Shown: piece by piece, positions 18,562 to 24,846 of the stretch
Layout: each line of letters opens with the position of its first letter
How positions within the stretch are numbered: position 1 is the first letter of the stretch
Assembly (NCBI RefSeq): GCF_015751045.1
Contig: NZ_BNJW01000001.1
Span: 1-64,000, forward strand
Length of the DNA stretch: 64,000 bases
Reading direction: 5' to 3'
Source: Enterococcus lactis
Lineage (GTDB): Bacteria > Bacillota > Bacilli > Lactobacillales > Enterococcaceae
The notes under the pieces: model-generated
Told to the model about the DNA's origin: nothing
Seen by the model: the letters and a program-made list of their open reading frames with translations, nothing else
Databases searched by the model: none
Program-made: the position numbers and the translations under genes

Positions 18562-18591
18562 AAAATAAAAAGACCACTCAAAGAGTGATCT
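18562..18591 (-). terminator. Intrinsic terminator ahead of the packaging genes
   Basis: Minus strand: a 9-bp stem AGATCACTC/GAGTGGTCT with loop TTT, then TTTTATTTT. It ends transcripts coming from the structured segment (18595-19083) and separates them from the late operon. Late transcription must therefore start after it or read through it. Confidence 0.8.
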
Positions 18592-18594
18592 AAT

Positions 18595-18990
18595 ATGTAA
18601 TGCACAGGCAGGGACGTTTCCGATCCTGTGCTTGAGACATTTGACAATTCATTTGTACCGAATCCCAAATCTCAATCTAACCTAACCAGTTATGTAATAG
18701 CAACCTACACCGATTCCATCGATTACTATCGACCTCGCCTTGCTCGTGTACTTTGAGCGCCCATTTCCAACCCTCAGTTGCTGATTGACAGGTGCATCAG
18801 TTGAGGTTTCCAGCTCTGACACTAAACCCAACGATAGGACATCTCTGTCAGATATAGTCCGTTTGAGTCGCTTTGCAGTAACAACTTTCCTGTCAATAGT
18901 TGTTATGCACCAGATATTGTGGGCGCTTGTGTCCCGATATTTAAACGTTTCTGAATAAATCCATCCACGCCCAACGTTCATGCACGTTGT
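18595..18990 (-). other. GC-richer structured segment without a convincing gene
   Basis: By line counts GC is about 38-52% here against roughly 35% in flanking phage genes. Several inverted repeats can be drawn on the minus strand: GCACAGG/CCTGTGC near 18600-18632, and GAGATTTG with CAAATGTCTC near 18635-18676. A 99-codon reading frame (18682-18981) exists but its ATG has no ribosome-binding site and its product is not recognised. The segment begins beside a tRNA-like element and ends in a strong terminator, the layout of a noncoding RNA. Function unknown. Confidence 0.4.
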
Positions 18991-18995
18991 TTCAA

Positions 18996-19083
18996 GTCAC
19001 TGGCAATGAATCGAACATTGCATGGTTGCCGAAGCATTGACCTAGCACGCATGCTTAGCGTCTACCCTTTCCGCCACAGTGAC
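18996..19083 (-). tRNA. Degenerate tRNA-Leu-like element (possible pseudo-tRNA)
   Basis: On the minus strand the 88-nt element has a perfect 7-bp acceptor (GTCACTG/CAGTGAC), a Leu-type D arm (TGGCGG...GGTAGACGC), a variable arm hairpin TGC-TTCG-GCA and a T arm GCAATG-TTCGATT-CATTGC. The anticodon arm cannot form a 5-bp stem with a 7-base loop; only AGCA/TGCT with a 4-base loop pairs. The T stem is 6 bp instead of 5. No CCA is encoded. It looks like a decayed or repurposed class II tRNA rather than a working decoder. Confidence 0.5.
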
Positions 19084-19108
19084 ACTATAAAATTATTCTT
19101 GGCTGCTA

Positions 19109-19192
19109 CTATTTTTTATTTTGCCCATTTTTAAATCCAATCATATAGACATTAAGACAGAGCGCAAAAATTGAAATTATTAACGCCATCAT
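19109..19192 (-). CDS. Small membrane peptide, 27 aa
   Basis: ATG at 19192 preceded by AAGGTGGGTG. The peptide begins MMALIISIFALCLNVYMI and ends in a basic tail (KNGQNKK), that is, one transmembrane helix with positive C-terminus. It lies 22 bases downstream of the membrane-anchored coiled-coil gene and just upstream of the tRNA-like element. Peptides of this shape include type I toxins and small holin-like proteins, but no family is identified. Confidence 0.5.
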   Translation of the reverse strand: MMALIISIFALCLNVYMIGFKNGQNKK

Positions 19193-19214
19193 TTCTCTTC
19201 ACCCACCTTTTTAA

Positions 19215-19853
19215 TTATTTAGTTAAATTGTATTTTTCTGCAAATTCACTATCAGCTTTTTCCAACGACCTAAATGAAATAAATTTTTTATTTTTTAATT
19301 GTTCTATATTCCAGAGAGCGTCTTTTCTAATCTCTTTTATTATTTCTAATAGACCTTCTCGGGATTCATCAGATATAAACAACTGATCATAGTAATTTTT
19401 AGTTTTATCTAATTTTGTTTTTTCAGTATCGCTCATTCTCTTTTCTATCTCATTGTTCATCTCTATTACATTATCGATTTCAGTCTTTAATGCATTATGA
19501 TCATAGAATAAATCGTTACTAAATGATTGGTAAGTTAGGCGTTCTTTACTCGAAATATCAGTCAACTTGATTTCATTTAATTTTTCATAGTTTTTCTCTA
19601 GGCTATCTAATATTATATTGAGATTACTTCTGGTAACAGGTTTATTTTTAGATGATTCAATAGTAGCATATAGAACATCTAAGTCTTGTATTGCTAGTCT
19701 GTTAGAGTTGACTAGTATTTCATTAACTGATTTACCATAGTTTGTTTTCATATTCCTTAAATCATTCCAATTATACAGAGCTATGAGTACCGAAATAATT
19801 GATATACTAACCGTTATTACATCTTTCCACTTTATGTTTTTCAAATTTATCAC
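19215..19853 (-). CDS. Membrane-anchored coiled-coil protein, accessory (moron) gene
   Basis: About 212 aa. An N-terminal hydrophobic helix (residues ~13-27, VITVSISIISVLIALY) is followed by a long helical domain (NIILDSLEKNYEKLNEIK, NDLFYDHNALKTEIDNVIEMNNEIEKRMSD). No known family. Very AT-rich, with its own promoter (TTGATT-18-TAAAAT) just upstream and no strong coupling to phage operons, the hallmarks of a gene expressed from the lysogen. The start is GTG at 19853; TTG at 19844 behind GGGTGAT is an alternative. A defence or superinfection role is possible but unshown. Confidence 0.7.
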   Translation of the reverse strand: MINLKNIKWKDVITVSISIISVLIALYNWNDLRNMKTNYGKSVNEILVNSNRLAIQDLDVLYATIESSKNKPVTRSNLNIILDSLEKNYEKLNEIKLTDISSKERLTYQSFSNDLFYDHNALKTEIDNVIEMNNEIEKRMSDTEKTKLDKTKNYYDQLFISDESREGLLEIIKEIRKDALWNIEQLKNKKFISFRSLEKADSEFAEKYNLTK

Positions 19854-19862
19854 CCATTGTAT

Positions 19863-19892
19863 ATTTTACGATAAATCATGTGAATAAATCAA
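19863..19892 (-). promoter_or_regulatory. Promoter of the membrane coiled-coil gene
   Basis: Minus strand -35 TTGATT (19887-19892) and -10 TAAAAT (19863-19868) separated by 18 bases, ending about 10 bases before the GTG start, so the leader would be very short. Confidence 0.55.
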
Positions 19893-20132
19893 AAAACAAT
19901 AAACAGCAACGGATGATAGATAATAAGAACAATTTAGAAGGAGTTGAAATTCACATCCTTATTCTTAATATTTCCGCTGCTATCTATCGAAGCTTAATTA
20001 AACGATGAGGGAGATTCCCTCCCTTGCGTTTTATTTTTGAAGAACAATTATTCAGAATAAAAGAATGAATAAACTTGTGAGTGTCTAATCTATTAATTGT
20101 CTTCACTTATAGGTGGGAATGGTTTACAAGTT
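19893..20132. other. Intergenic region before the ArpU-like gene
   Basis: No ORF with a ribosome-binding site. A compact GAGGGA-GAT-TCCCTC hairpin lies near 20008-20022 with a T-rich stretch (TTTTATTTTT) 8 bases after it on the plus strand. It could end transcription of either strand weakly. Late promoters driven by the ArpU-like regulator might lie here or before terS, but no consensus is known to me. Confidence 0.3.
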
Positions 20133-20720
20133 TTAGCAAATTTCAAATAGATTGATTTGATGACCATATTCAAAATAATTGTCGATCTTATTTTTAATTC
20201 GCTGTGACATAGATTTAACAGTACCCACAGCTAGATTCATTTGTTCTGCTGCTTCTCCATAAGTACATAAATCTTTATTAATTAAATGAAATAATGTCAG
20301 TTCTTTATTAGAAAGCAAAGATTCTATCTCCGTCACTTGGAGCAACATCTCTTTTTTCTTCGGAGAAATCGTCTCTTCTGCTGGCTTTTCTACTTCCTGT
20401 AAATAAACTTGATAGCTCATAACATCTATATCTGCCAGTTTAACTGCTCTTCTATGCTTTGGTATCTTCTTGGCTTGCTCATCATCGAAAGGCTTCTCTC
20501 TGCCTGTTTCTAGCCAGAATAAAGCGTACTCTGTAGTAGAGATAGCTTCTGCTATTACTTTTTGATCTGCTATATCTTGAGGAGAACGATCATCAATTAA
20601 TTTATGTATCACTCTCCCATGTTCTTTGACAGGTGTGCGATATCGTTTATTTAAGATTTTTTGATGTTGCTTTTTCAACATTTTCAAGTCATTCTTGTAT
20701 TCCTGAATTAAATCATTCAT
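20133..20720 (-). CDS. ArpU-like late transcriptional regulator
   Basis: A 195-aa protein from the ATG at 20720, chosen because GGAGG stands upstream; a longer frame would start inside a terminator. The C-terminal third (NKELTLFHLINKDLCTYGEAAEQMNLAVGTVKSMSQRIKNKIDNYF) is a sigma-70 region 4-like helix-turn-helix of the ArpU/phage late regulator class. It closes the early operon and points at the late genes, as ArpU-type proteins do. The N-terminal half is helical and lacks a recognised domain; the protein is longer than many ArpU relatives. Confidence 0.8.
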   Translation of the reverse strand: MNDLIQEYKNDLKMLKKQHQKILNKRYRTPVKEHGRVIHKLIDDRSPQDIADQKVIAEAISTTEYALFWLETGREKPFDDEQAKKIPKHRRAVKLADIDVMSYQVYLQEVEKPAEETISPKKKEMLLQVTEIESLLSNKELTLFHLINKDLCTYGEAAEQMNLAVGTVKSMSQRIKNKIDNYFEYGHQINLFEIC

Positions 20721-20748
20721 ATAGATAGCCTCCTCAATAATTTCGCAA

Positions 20749-20801
20749 ACAAAAAAGCGGACACAAATCAACAAGAAAGTTCTTGTCAACTTGTGTCCGC
20801 C
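20749..20801 (-). terminator. Strong terminator/attenuator upstream of the late regulator
   Basis: Minus strand: a long stem beginning GCGGACACAA and closing TTGTGTCCGC with further pairing inside (about 18 bp in total, small loop), then TTTTTTGTTTG. It stands between the early genes and the ArpU-like start codon about 30 bases further on, leaving little room for a promoter. Read-through or antitermination may therefore set late-regulator expression (inference). Confidence 0.85.
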
Positions 20802-20822
20802 AGTTTTCTGGTAGGACGATAT

Positions 20823-21002
20823 TCAAAATAATTGTTTCACTTCTTCTTTAACTTGCTTGACTTTATTGCAATGGGATTCTATGACTATTGTTCCAAACGG
20901 AGGAAGCTTTACACTTTTCATTTGCCCGTTTGAAATGATGATTGCACAATGATCTCCTTGCATTTTTTCGATGTCACTTAACTCAATTCCTTTTAACTCC
21001 AT
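20823..21002 (-). CDS. XtrA/YqaO-like small phage protein, 59 aa
   Basis: Starts MELKGIELSDIEKMQGDHCA behind a GGAGG. The second half (KSVKLPPFGTIVIESHCNKVKQV) has the beta pattern of the XtrA/YqaO family found next to phage late regulators in Bacillus PBSX-like elements. The role of that family is unknown. It is the last gene of the early operon before the terminator. Confidence 0.55.
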   Translation of the reverse strand: MELKGIELSDIEKMQGDHCAIIISNGQMKSVKLPPFGTIVIESHCNKVKQVKEEVKQLF

Positions 21003-21047
21003 AGCTGCCTCCTGTGATATAATAAACTTGTCGAATTTATTAGAACA

Positions 21048-21073
21048 GTCGGAGCGATCCGGCTTTTTTATTT
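21048..21073 (+). terminator. Terminator-like hairpin on the opposite strand
   Basis: Plus strand GTCGGA-GCGA-TCCGGC followed by TTTTTTATTT. All flanking genes are on the minus strand, so it would stop antisense transcripts; on the minus strand it has no T-tract. It could equally be a leader hairpin of the XtrA-like gene. Confidence 0.35.
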
Positions 21074-21364
21074 GTCATTGATTAGTTCAATATCCACCAT
21101 TCTCACCACTGCTAAATTCTCTTTGCTTTTCGCTAACCGCTTGTCACATTCCATCGTGTTTTCAATACGAATGATCGCTGAGTAATTATAGACGTGTTCT
21201 ACATATCCACGAAATGGATAGATGAACTCTTCTGCTTCACAGCGAACCATGTCACCGACTTTGAATTTTGGTTTCTTACGTGTTTTAGGATTCTTTGTCG
21301 GCATATCTAGCATTAAACCGCCGATACCATGACTACTAGCGTAAAATCCGTCTTTTAGTTTCAT
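21068..21364 (-). CDS. Hypothetical phage protein with KOW/SH3-like segment
   Basis: A 98-aa protein. The stretch KPKFKVGDMVRCEAEEFIYPFRGYV followed by a short beta repeat resembles DUF2187/KOW-type small barrels. It ends in the early operon after three more small ORFs and overlaps the next by 4 bases (ATGA). Function unknown. Confidence 0.55.
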   Translation of the reverse strand: MKLKDGFYASSHGIGGLMLDMPTKNPKTRKKPKFKVGDMVRCEAEEFIYPFRGYVEHVYNYSAIIRIENTMECDKRLAKSKENLAVVRMVDIELINDK

Positions 21365-21582
21365 TCTTTTTCCTCCAATTTTATAGATAATGTTTTCGCA
21401 GATGGTGATTCTGCTTTTTTTAACTGCACTATATCTTTATTTGCTGATCTTTCATCAAAATACTCCTGAGCTCTCCTTTTGTTTTTTGTAAAAACTGGCT
21501 TGCTATCATTCCAGTGATGGAAATAAACTTTCTTAAACGAATCATCTGTGTAATCGAACAGATAAAATGCTATTTTGAACAT
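21361..21582 (-). CDS. Hypothetical phage protein, 73 aa
   Basis: Starts MFKIAFYLFDYTDDSFKKVYF, aromatic-rich beta N-terminus and a charged helical end (KKAESPSAKTLSIKLEEKE). No family recognised. It is translationally linked to both neighbours: one base after the upstream stop and a 4-base overlap downstream. Confidence 0.5.
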   Translation of the reverse strand: MFKIAFYLFDYTDDSFKKVYFHHWNDSKPVFTKNKRRAQEYFDERSANKDIVQLKKAESPSAKTLSIKLEEKE

Positions 21583-21813
21583 TCATTCCGCTTCCTCCTC
21601 GATCCCAACCAAACGCTCACCGAGTTGTCCGGCAAGTTGTGAGTAAACTTCGCTTGCAGCATCAACTAAATCAATAGCTTTCTCAATATCAGTAGTGAAT
21701 TTCATATTGACGTTCACTGTTTCTTCGTCATTCTCATCGGCTTGGATCAAGACTTCACTTACATAGTTTTTGACCGTGCCATTTTTTGACAACACATAAA
21801 CTAATTGTTTCAT
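21583..21813 (-). CDS. Hypothetical phage protein, 76 aa
   Basis: Starts MKQLVYVLSKNGTVKNYVSEV; acidic, with a helical second half (DIEKAIDLVDAASEVYSQLAGQLGERL). Small proteins of this form are common in early operons of enterococcal and staphylococcal phages, but no function is known to me. ATGA overlap with the upstream gene. Confidence 0.5.
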   Translation of the reverse strand: MKQLVYVLSKNGTVKNYVSEVLIQADENDEETVNVNMKFTTDIEKAIDLVDAASEVYSQLAGQLGERLVGIEEEAE

Positions 21814-22319
21814 ACTTCCTCCACACTCCCATCGACTAATAGCGCTACTGCTTCGGCTTTTTCTTTTTCAGTAAACGGATAAGCATCTTCTTTATCAGAA
21901 GTCCATGATGACTTTGTAATATCGAAAATTTCGTCACCTATGGAGTAGTATCTAAATTCATCAACGAATGGCCGAATATACTTAACTATCCACCGCTTCG
22001 GCTTTTCGATTTCGTTTGGCATATCAATCGTTGTAAAATGTGTTTTATATTTTGGGAAATGTTCATCAAGTGGTGTGCCACAATACGGTGGTTCTTCAAC
22101 CGGAAAATCCCACCAAAGGACGTTTCCTATATCTTCATTCCAATGTTCTGCCAAATGAGCTTCCACCTTCTCGGCTTGCGGTTCGTCTAGTTGTTTTAAA
22201 TCACGAATGAAGTTAGCAAATAAATCTTGTCTTGAAGCATTCACAGATGGATGTTTCCAATCTTTTGGTTCTTCAGCATATTTTGTTTTATATCTTTCAA
22301 TCAATTCCTGTTTATTCAT
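21810..22319 (-). CDS. Hypothetical phage protein, possibly DUF1642-like
   Basis: A 169-aa protein starting MNKQELIERYKTKYAEEPKDW, tryptophan-rich (VLWWDFPVEEPPYCGTPLDEHF). The C-terminal segment (RYYSIGDEIFDITKSSWTSDKEDAYPFTEKEKAEAVALLVDG) has the layout of DUF1642 phage proteins, with the final EKEKA helix. The assignment is by eye and weak. ATGA overlap with YopX upstream. Confidence 0.5.
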   Translation of the reverse strand: MNKQELIERYKTKYAEEPKDWKHPSVNASRQDLFANFIRDLKQLDEPQAEKVEAHLAEHWNEDIGNVLWWDFPVEEPPYCGTPLDEHFPKYKTHFTTIDMPNEIEKPKRWIVKYIRPFVDEFRYYSIGDEIFDITKSSWTSDKEDAYPFTEKEKAEAVALLVDGSVEEV

Positions 22320-22708
22320 CGCTGTTCCTCCAATAACTCGCTATTCTCGTAGATATTTCCGATGACTTCGTATTCATAATCCATCTTTTTGTGTTTGAAT
22401 ACTCTATATTCCATTCCACTAGCTAATGATTTACAAATCAATCCAGAATGAAACCCGGATTCTTGTACAATCGTTTTTTCATTAACTAAATGATCAAAAC
22501 CATTACTTACATTAACCAGAACTATATCCCCATCAAATATCCCCACACCGTTCTTGTCTTTCAGTCCTGTGGATTGCATAAGCACATATTTATCTGGAGC
22601 CATTTCAGCATGAGTGATCAACCTTCCTGCTTGCCCATATTTCATTTCTTGTCCAATTGTTTTACCTTTAAATGGTGTGTACCACGCTCTAAATTGCAAT
22701 AAACTCAT
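22316..22708 (-). CDS. YopX family phage protein
   Basis: A 130-aa protein from the ATG at 22708, which is preceded by AGAGGTG; the longer frame has no such site. The motif LMQSTGLKDKNGVGIFDGDIV and the C-terminal YEYEVIGNIYENSELL are diagnostic of YopX (PF09643). The family is widespread in Gram-positive prophages; its job is unknown. It begins within the last codons of the HNH ORF. Confidence 0.85.
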   Translation of the reverse strand: MSLLQFRAWYTPFKGKTIGQEMKYGQAGRLITHAEMAPDKYVLMQSTGLKDKNGVGIFDGDIVLVNVSNGFDHLVNEKTIVQESGFHSGLICKSLASGMEYRVFKHKKMDYEYEVIGNIYENSELLEEQR

Positions 22709-22946
22709 TTTTTTCACCTCTGGCTCTTTTTTTAGCATGATATGAAGAATGTTCTTCAAATGTCATCAATTCAATATTCTCGGGTCGGTTGTCAAACTTA
22801 TTTTCATTAATGTGATGAGCAACTTCGTTTTGTTTTAAGTATCGTCCTATTTTATTTTCTAAAACTAAACGATGTTCGCCTACATAACCATTTCTTGTTG
22901 CATTAGGATGATCAGGAGCGTAAATATGTTTGCTGCTGCTTTCCAA
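22689..22946 (-). CDS. HNH endonuclease-like domain, short
   Basis: Eighty-five residues holding GEHRLVLENKIGRYLKQNEVAHHINENKFDNRPENIELMTFEEHSSYH, the HNH_3 fold of phage homing-type endonucleases with its His pair and NRPEN loop. The start is TTG with only a poor ribosome-binding site, and the first 22 codons overlap another frame. That frame (22880-23380) could be the lost N-terminal part, split by a frameshift. Alternatively it is a small free-standing HNH protein. Confidence 0.65.
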   Translation of the reverse strand: MESSSKHIYAPDHPNATRNGYVGEHRLVLENKIGRYLKQNEVAHHINENKFDNRPENIELMTFEEHSSYHAKKRARGEKNEFIAI

Positions 22947-23380
22947 TGCCTGCTACTTCGCACTCCTGCTCCTGTTTCAGCCATTTCCAACTTAACTAAT
23001 TCCGCTCGTTCTTTTGATTTTTTGTCTTTCTGAATCTTCATCATGATTTTCTTGAGGATGATATCACTGTATTGTGTAATGATCTCCCAATGTTTAAATT
23101 GACGACCTTTCGAATCAACGTTCTCGCGTTTAGCTCTATCCCAGATAATGTTTTTGCTTAATCCAGTAATTTCAGATAACTGTTCAGCAGTACCTGTTAC
23201 TAGAATTCGGTCACCATGCCAGATCGCAATTTTTCTCGGCGTTCTCCGTTTGGTTTTTTCAGTCCACATTGATTTGCCGATCCTTTGGACTTCTGCAACT
23301 ATTTCTTTGTCTTCTTGCCAATTCTCAGAATGTGTCAGTTCGATGATTCGTTTCATTGTCGCTTTCTTATCCACGCTCAT
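22880..23380 (-). CDS. Hypothetical early protein, possibly fused originally to the HNH domain
   Basis: A 166-aa frame starting MSVDKKATMKRIIELTHSENW. A segment IWHGDRILVTGTAEQLSEITGLSKNIIWDRAKRENVD resembles the small DNA-binding modules (NUMOD/IENR-like) that accompany HNH endonucleases. The last ~22 residues (FTLLIILMQQEMVM) look like out-of-frame reading of the HNH gene, so the true protein may shift frame near 22930. It starts in an ATGA overlap with a 53-aa upstream ORF. Confidence 0.55.
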   Translation of the reverse strand: MSVDKKATMKRIIELTHSENWQEDKEIVAEVQRIGKSMWTEKTKRRTPRKIAIWHGDRILVTGTAEQLSEITGLSKNIIWDRAKRENVDSKGRQFKHWEIITQYSDIILKKIMMKIQKDKKSKERAELVKLEMAETGAGVRSSRHWKAAANIFTLLIILMQQEMVM

Positions 23381-23538
23381 TCCTCCAATCTACGAATTTC
23401 CCTTCTTAAATTCTCTATGTGCAAATCGATTGCCTTCCTTGCCGTTTCATTGACCATCACTGCCTTTGTCCTCTCCAGATCGTCAATCTCACGCTGAAGG
23501 CTTCGAATTCGCATTTGAATCACTTCTTCTGTTGTCAT
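23377..23538 (-). CDS. Small coiled-coil protein, 53 aa
   Basis: Starts MTTEEVIQMRIRSLQREIDD and is a continuous amphipathic helix (LERTKAV, HIENLRREIRRLEE). GAGGTGG precedes the ATG. Its TGA overlaps the next ATG (ATGA). No family known. Confidence 0.6.
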   Translation of the reverse strand: MTTEEVIQMRIRSLQREIDDLERTKAVMVNETARKAIDLHIENLRREIRRLEE

Positions 23539-23552
23539 GATGGACCACCTCG

Positions 23553-23912
23553 CTAAAAACGCTCTTCCTTGAACGTATTCCGATATTTTTTAGCTAATAT
23601 CAACGGCACTTGATATTGATGACAGAACAACTTTGCCTTGATTTTAAAGTCTTTTGTCTGCATCCCTTTAACATCTACGACTTTGACCAGCTTGCCGCTT
23701 TTATAAAATGTGAAGTCGGGAATATACTCGATCTTGCGATACTTCTTTCCGTCTAGTTCAAATTTCGGCATCAGCTCAAATCGTTCCTGAAGTTTTACTT
23801 TCCAGCCGTTCGCTTCCGCTTGCCACAAAGCTAGATCGTAGTACTTCGCTTCTGCGATAGAATCGAACTTGATACCTCGATGGATAGTTTTTCGATTACG
23901 ATATTTATTCAT
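23553..23912 (-). CDS. DUF1064 family nuclease-like protein
   Basis: A 119-aa protein from the ATG at 23912 (MNKYRNRKTIHRGIKFDSIAEAKYY). The pattern FDSIAEAKYYDLAL, then FELMPKFEL, YIPDFTFYKSGKLVKVVDVKGMQTKDFKIKAKLF matches DUF1064 (PF06356), with a predicted endonuclease core (E, D, and VKG-K motif) of the Holliday junction resolvase kind. In phages it sits beside replication genes and may process junctions. It overlaps the DnaD-like gene by 8 bases. Confidence 0.8.
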   Translation of the reverse strand: MNKYRNRKTIHRGIKFDSIAEAKYYDLALWQAEANGWKVKLQERFELMPKFELDGKKYRKIEYIPDFTFYKSGKLVKVVDVKGMQTKDFKIKAKLFCHQYQVPLILAKKYRNTFKEERF

Positions 23913-24798
23913 TCTCAAGAAGCGCCTCCTTCTTAGCCTGATAAGCAGCAAAGCGGGCTTCTAATTCTGCTTTTTTATCAGGATCTAGCGTCTTTTCTTC
24001 TTGAGGTTTGTTGACCCAATCAGGTAACTTTTCACGCCGTACATTGTTTTGACGTTTAGGAAGATAGTTTTGTTTTTTCTTGTTCTTAAAAGCTTCTTGA
24101 GCTTTTTCTGCTGATTCCATTGTCTTAATTCCTTGATTACTCCATGAATTTAATATCGCTTCAACATATTTTTTCAATCCTGGCATCTCAACGTTGTTTT
24201 CGAAAGCTAATTTAAAAGCAAAGAGAATCATATCTGCTCCCCAAGTTTTAATCATCGGTCCTAATGCTCCTTGCAAAAGACCTGTCGGTGGTTTCCCCCA
24301 GTTTTTTTGGATGAACTCATACACGCCTATATCATCATCTTCTTTATTTGTCTTGTTTTGTTTTGTATTGTTTATATAAGCTGAAGGATTTACTGTAGAA
24401 TCTACTGAAGGATTTACTTCCCTATTTACTTTCTGATTTACTTTACTATCTACTGGAATATTTCCAGTAGCGGAGTTTTCTACCGTATTATCTACTGTAG
24501 TTTTTACTGTAAAATTTCCAGTTAGATCAGAAAGAATATAAACTCCAGCTTTTGTACGACCTCTCTTTTTATATTGAAGGAGTCCGTTTTGGATCAATTG
24601 ATTACGATTGTTAATCAATGTTTTTTCAGACGTTTTAGTCATTGCTTGTAGCCTTGTATTGGCAATCGATAATTCGCTCTGCCATCCACTTTTGTTTGCT
24701 ATAGCCATTAACTTATACCAAAGCAGTTGGGGACCAGCGCCAAGCTCGTTATATTCAAGCCAATTGTCAAAAGCATTAAGCTGTCCGATGTAATCCAA
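23905..24798 (-). CDS. DnaD-domain replisome organizer with a host-DnaB-like tail
   Basis: A 297-aa protein. Residues ~1-90 are a winged-helix replisome-organizer domain (AFDNWLEYNELGAGPQLLWYKLM). A linker full of V, N, S and T follows, then a DnaD domain around 155-235 (YEFIQKNWGKPPTGLLQGAL, KKYVEAILNSW). The last ~48 residues contain NVRREKLPDWVN and a KKAE..RF..Y.AKKE pattern shared with the host DnaB in this window. It probably opens the phage origin and recruits the host DnaI-DnaC loading system. It follows RecT. Confidence 0.88.
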   Translation of the reverse strand: MDYIGQLNAFDNWLEYNELGAGPQLLWYKLMAIANKSGWQSELSIANTRLQAMTKTSEKTLINNRNQLIQNGLLQYKKRGRTKAGVYILSDLTGNFTVKTTVDNTVENSATGNIPVDSKVNQKVNREVNPSVDSTVNPSAYINNTKQNKTNKEDDDIGVYEFIQKNWGKPPTGLLQGALGPMIKTWGADMILFAFKLAFENNVEMPGLKKYVEAILNSWSNQGIKTMESAEKAQEAFKNKKKQNYLPKRQNNVRREKLPDWVNKPQEEKTLDPDKKAELEARFAAYQAKKEALLENE

Positions 24799-24846
24799 TT
24801 GTGTTCCTCCTTTCGTTTTGATGTTAAGAGGGAGATAACTCCCTCA

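Noticed and set aside
18682-18981. 99-aa ORF in the structured segment
   Set aside because: ATG lacks a ribosome-binding site, product unrecognised, region is rich in inverted repeats and differs in base composition; kept only as a region note.
20133-20789. Longer ArpU-like protein starting at 20789
   Set aside because: The first 23 codons lie in a strong terminator; the ATG at 20720 has the ribosome-binding site.
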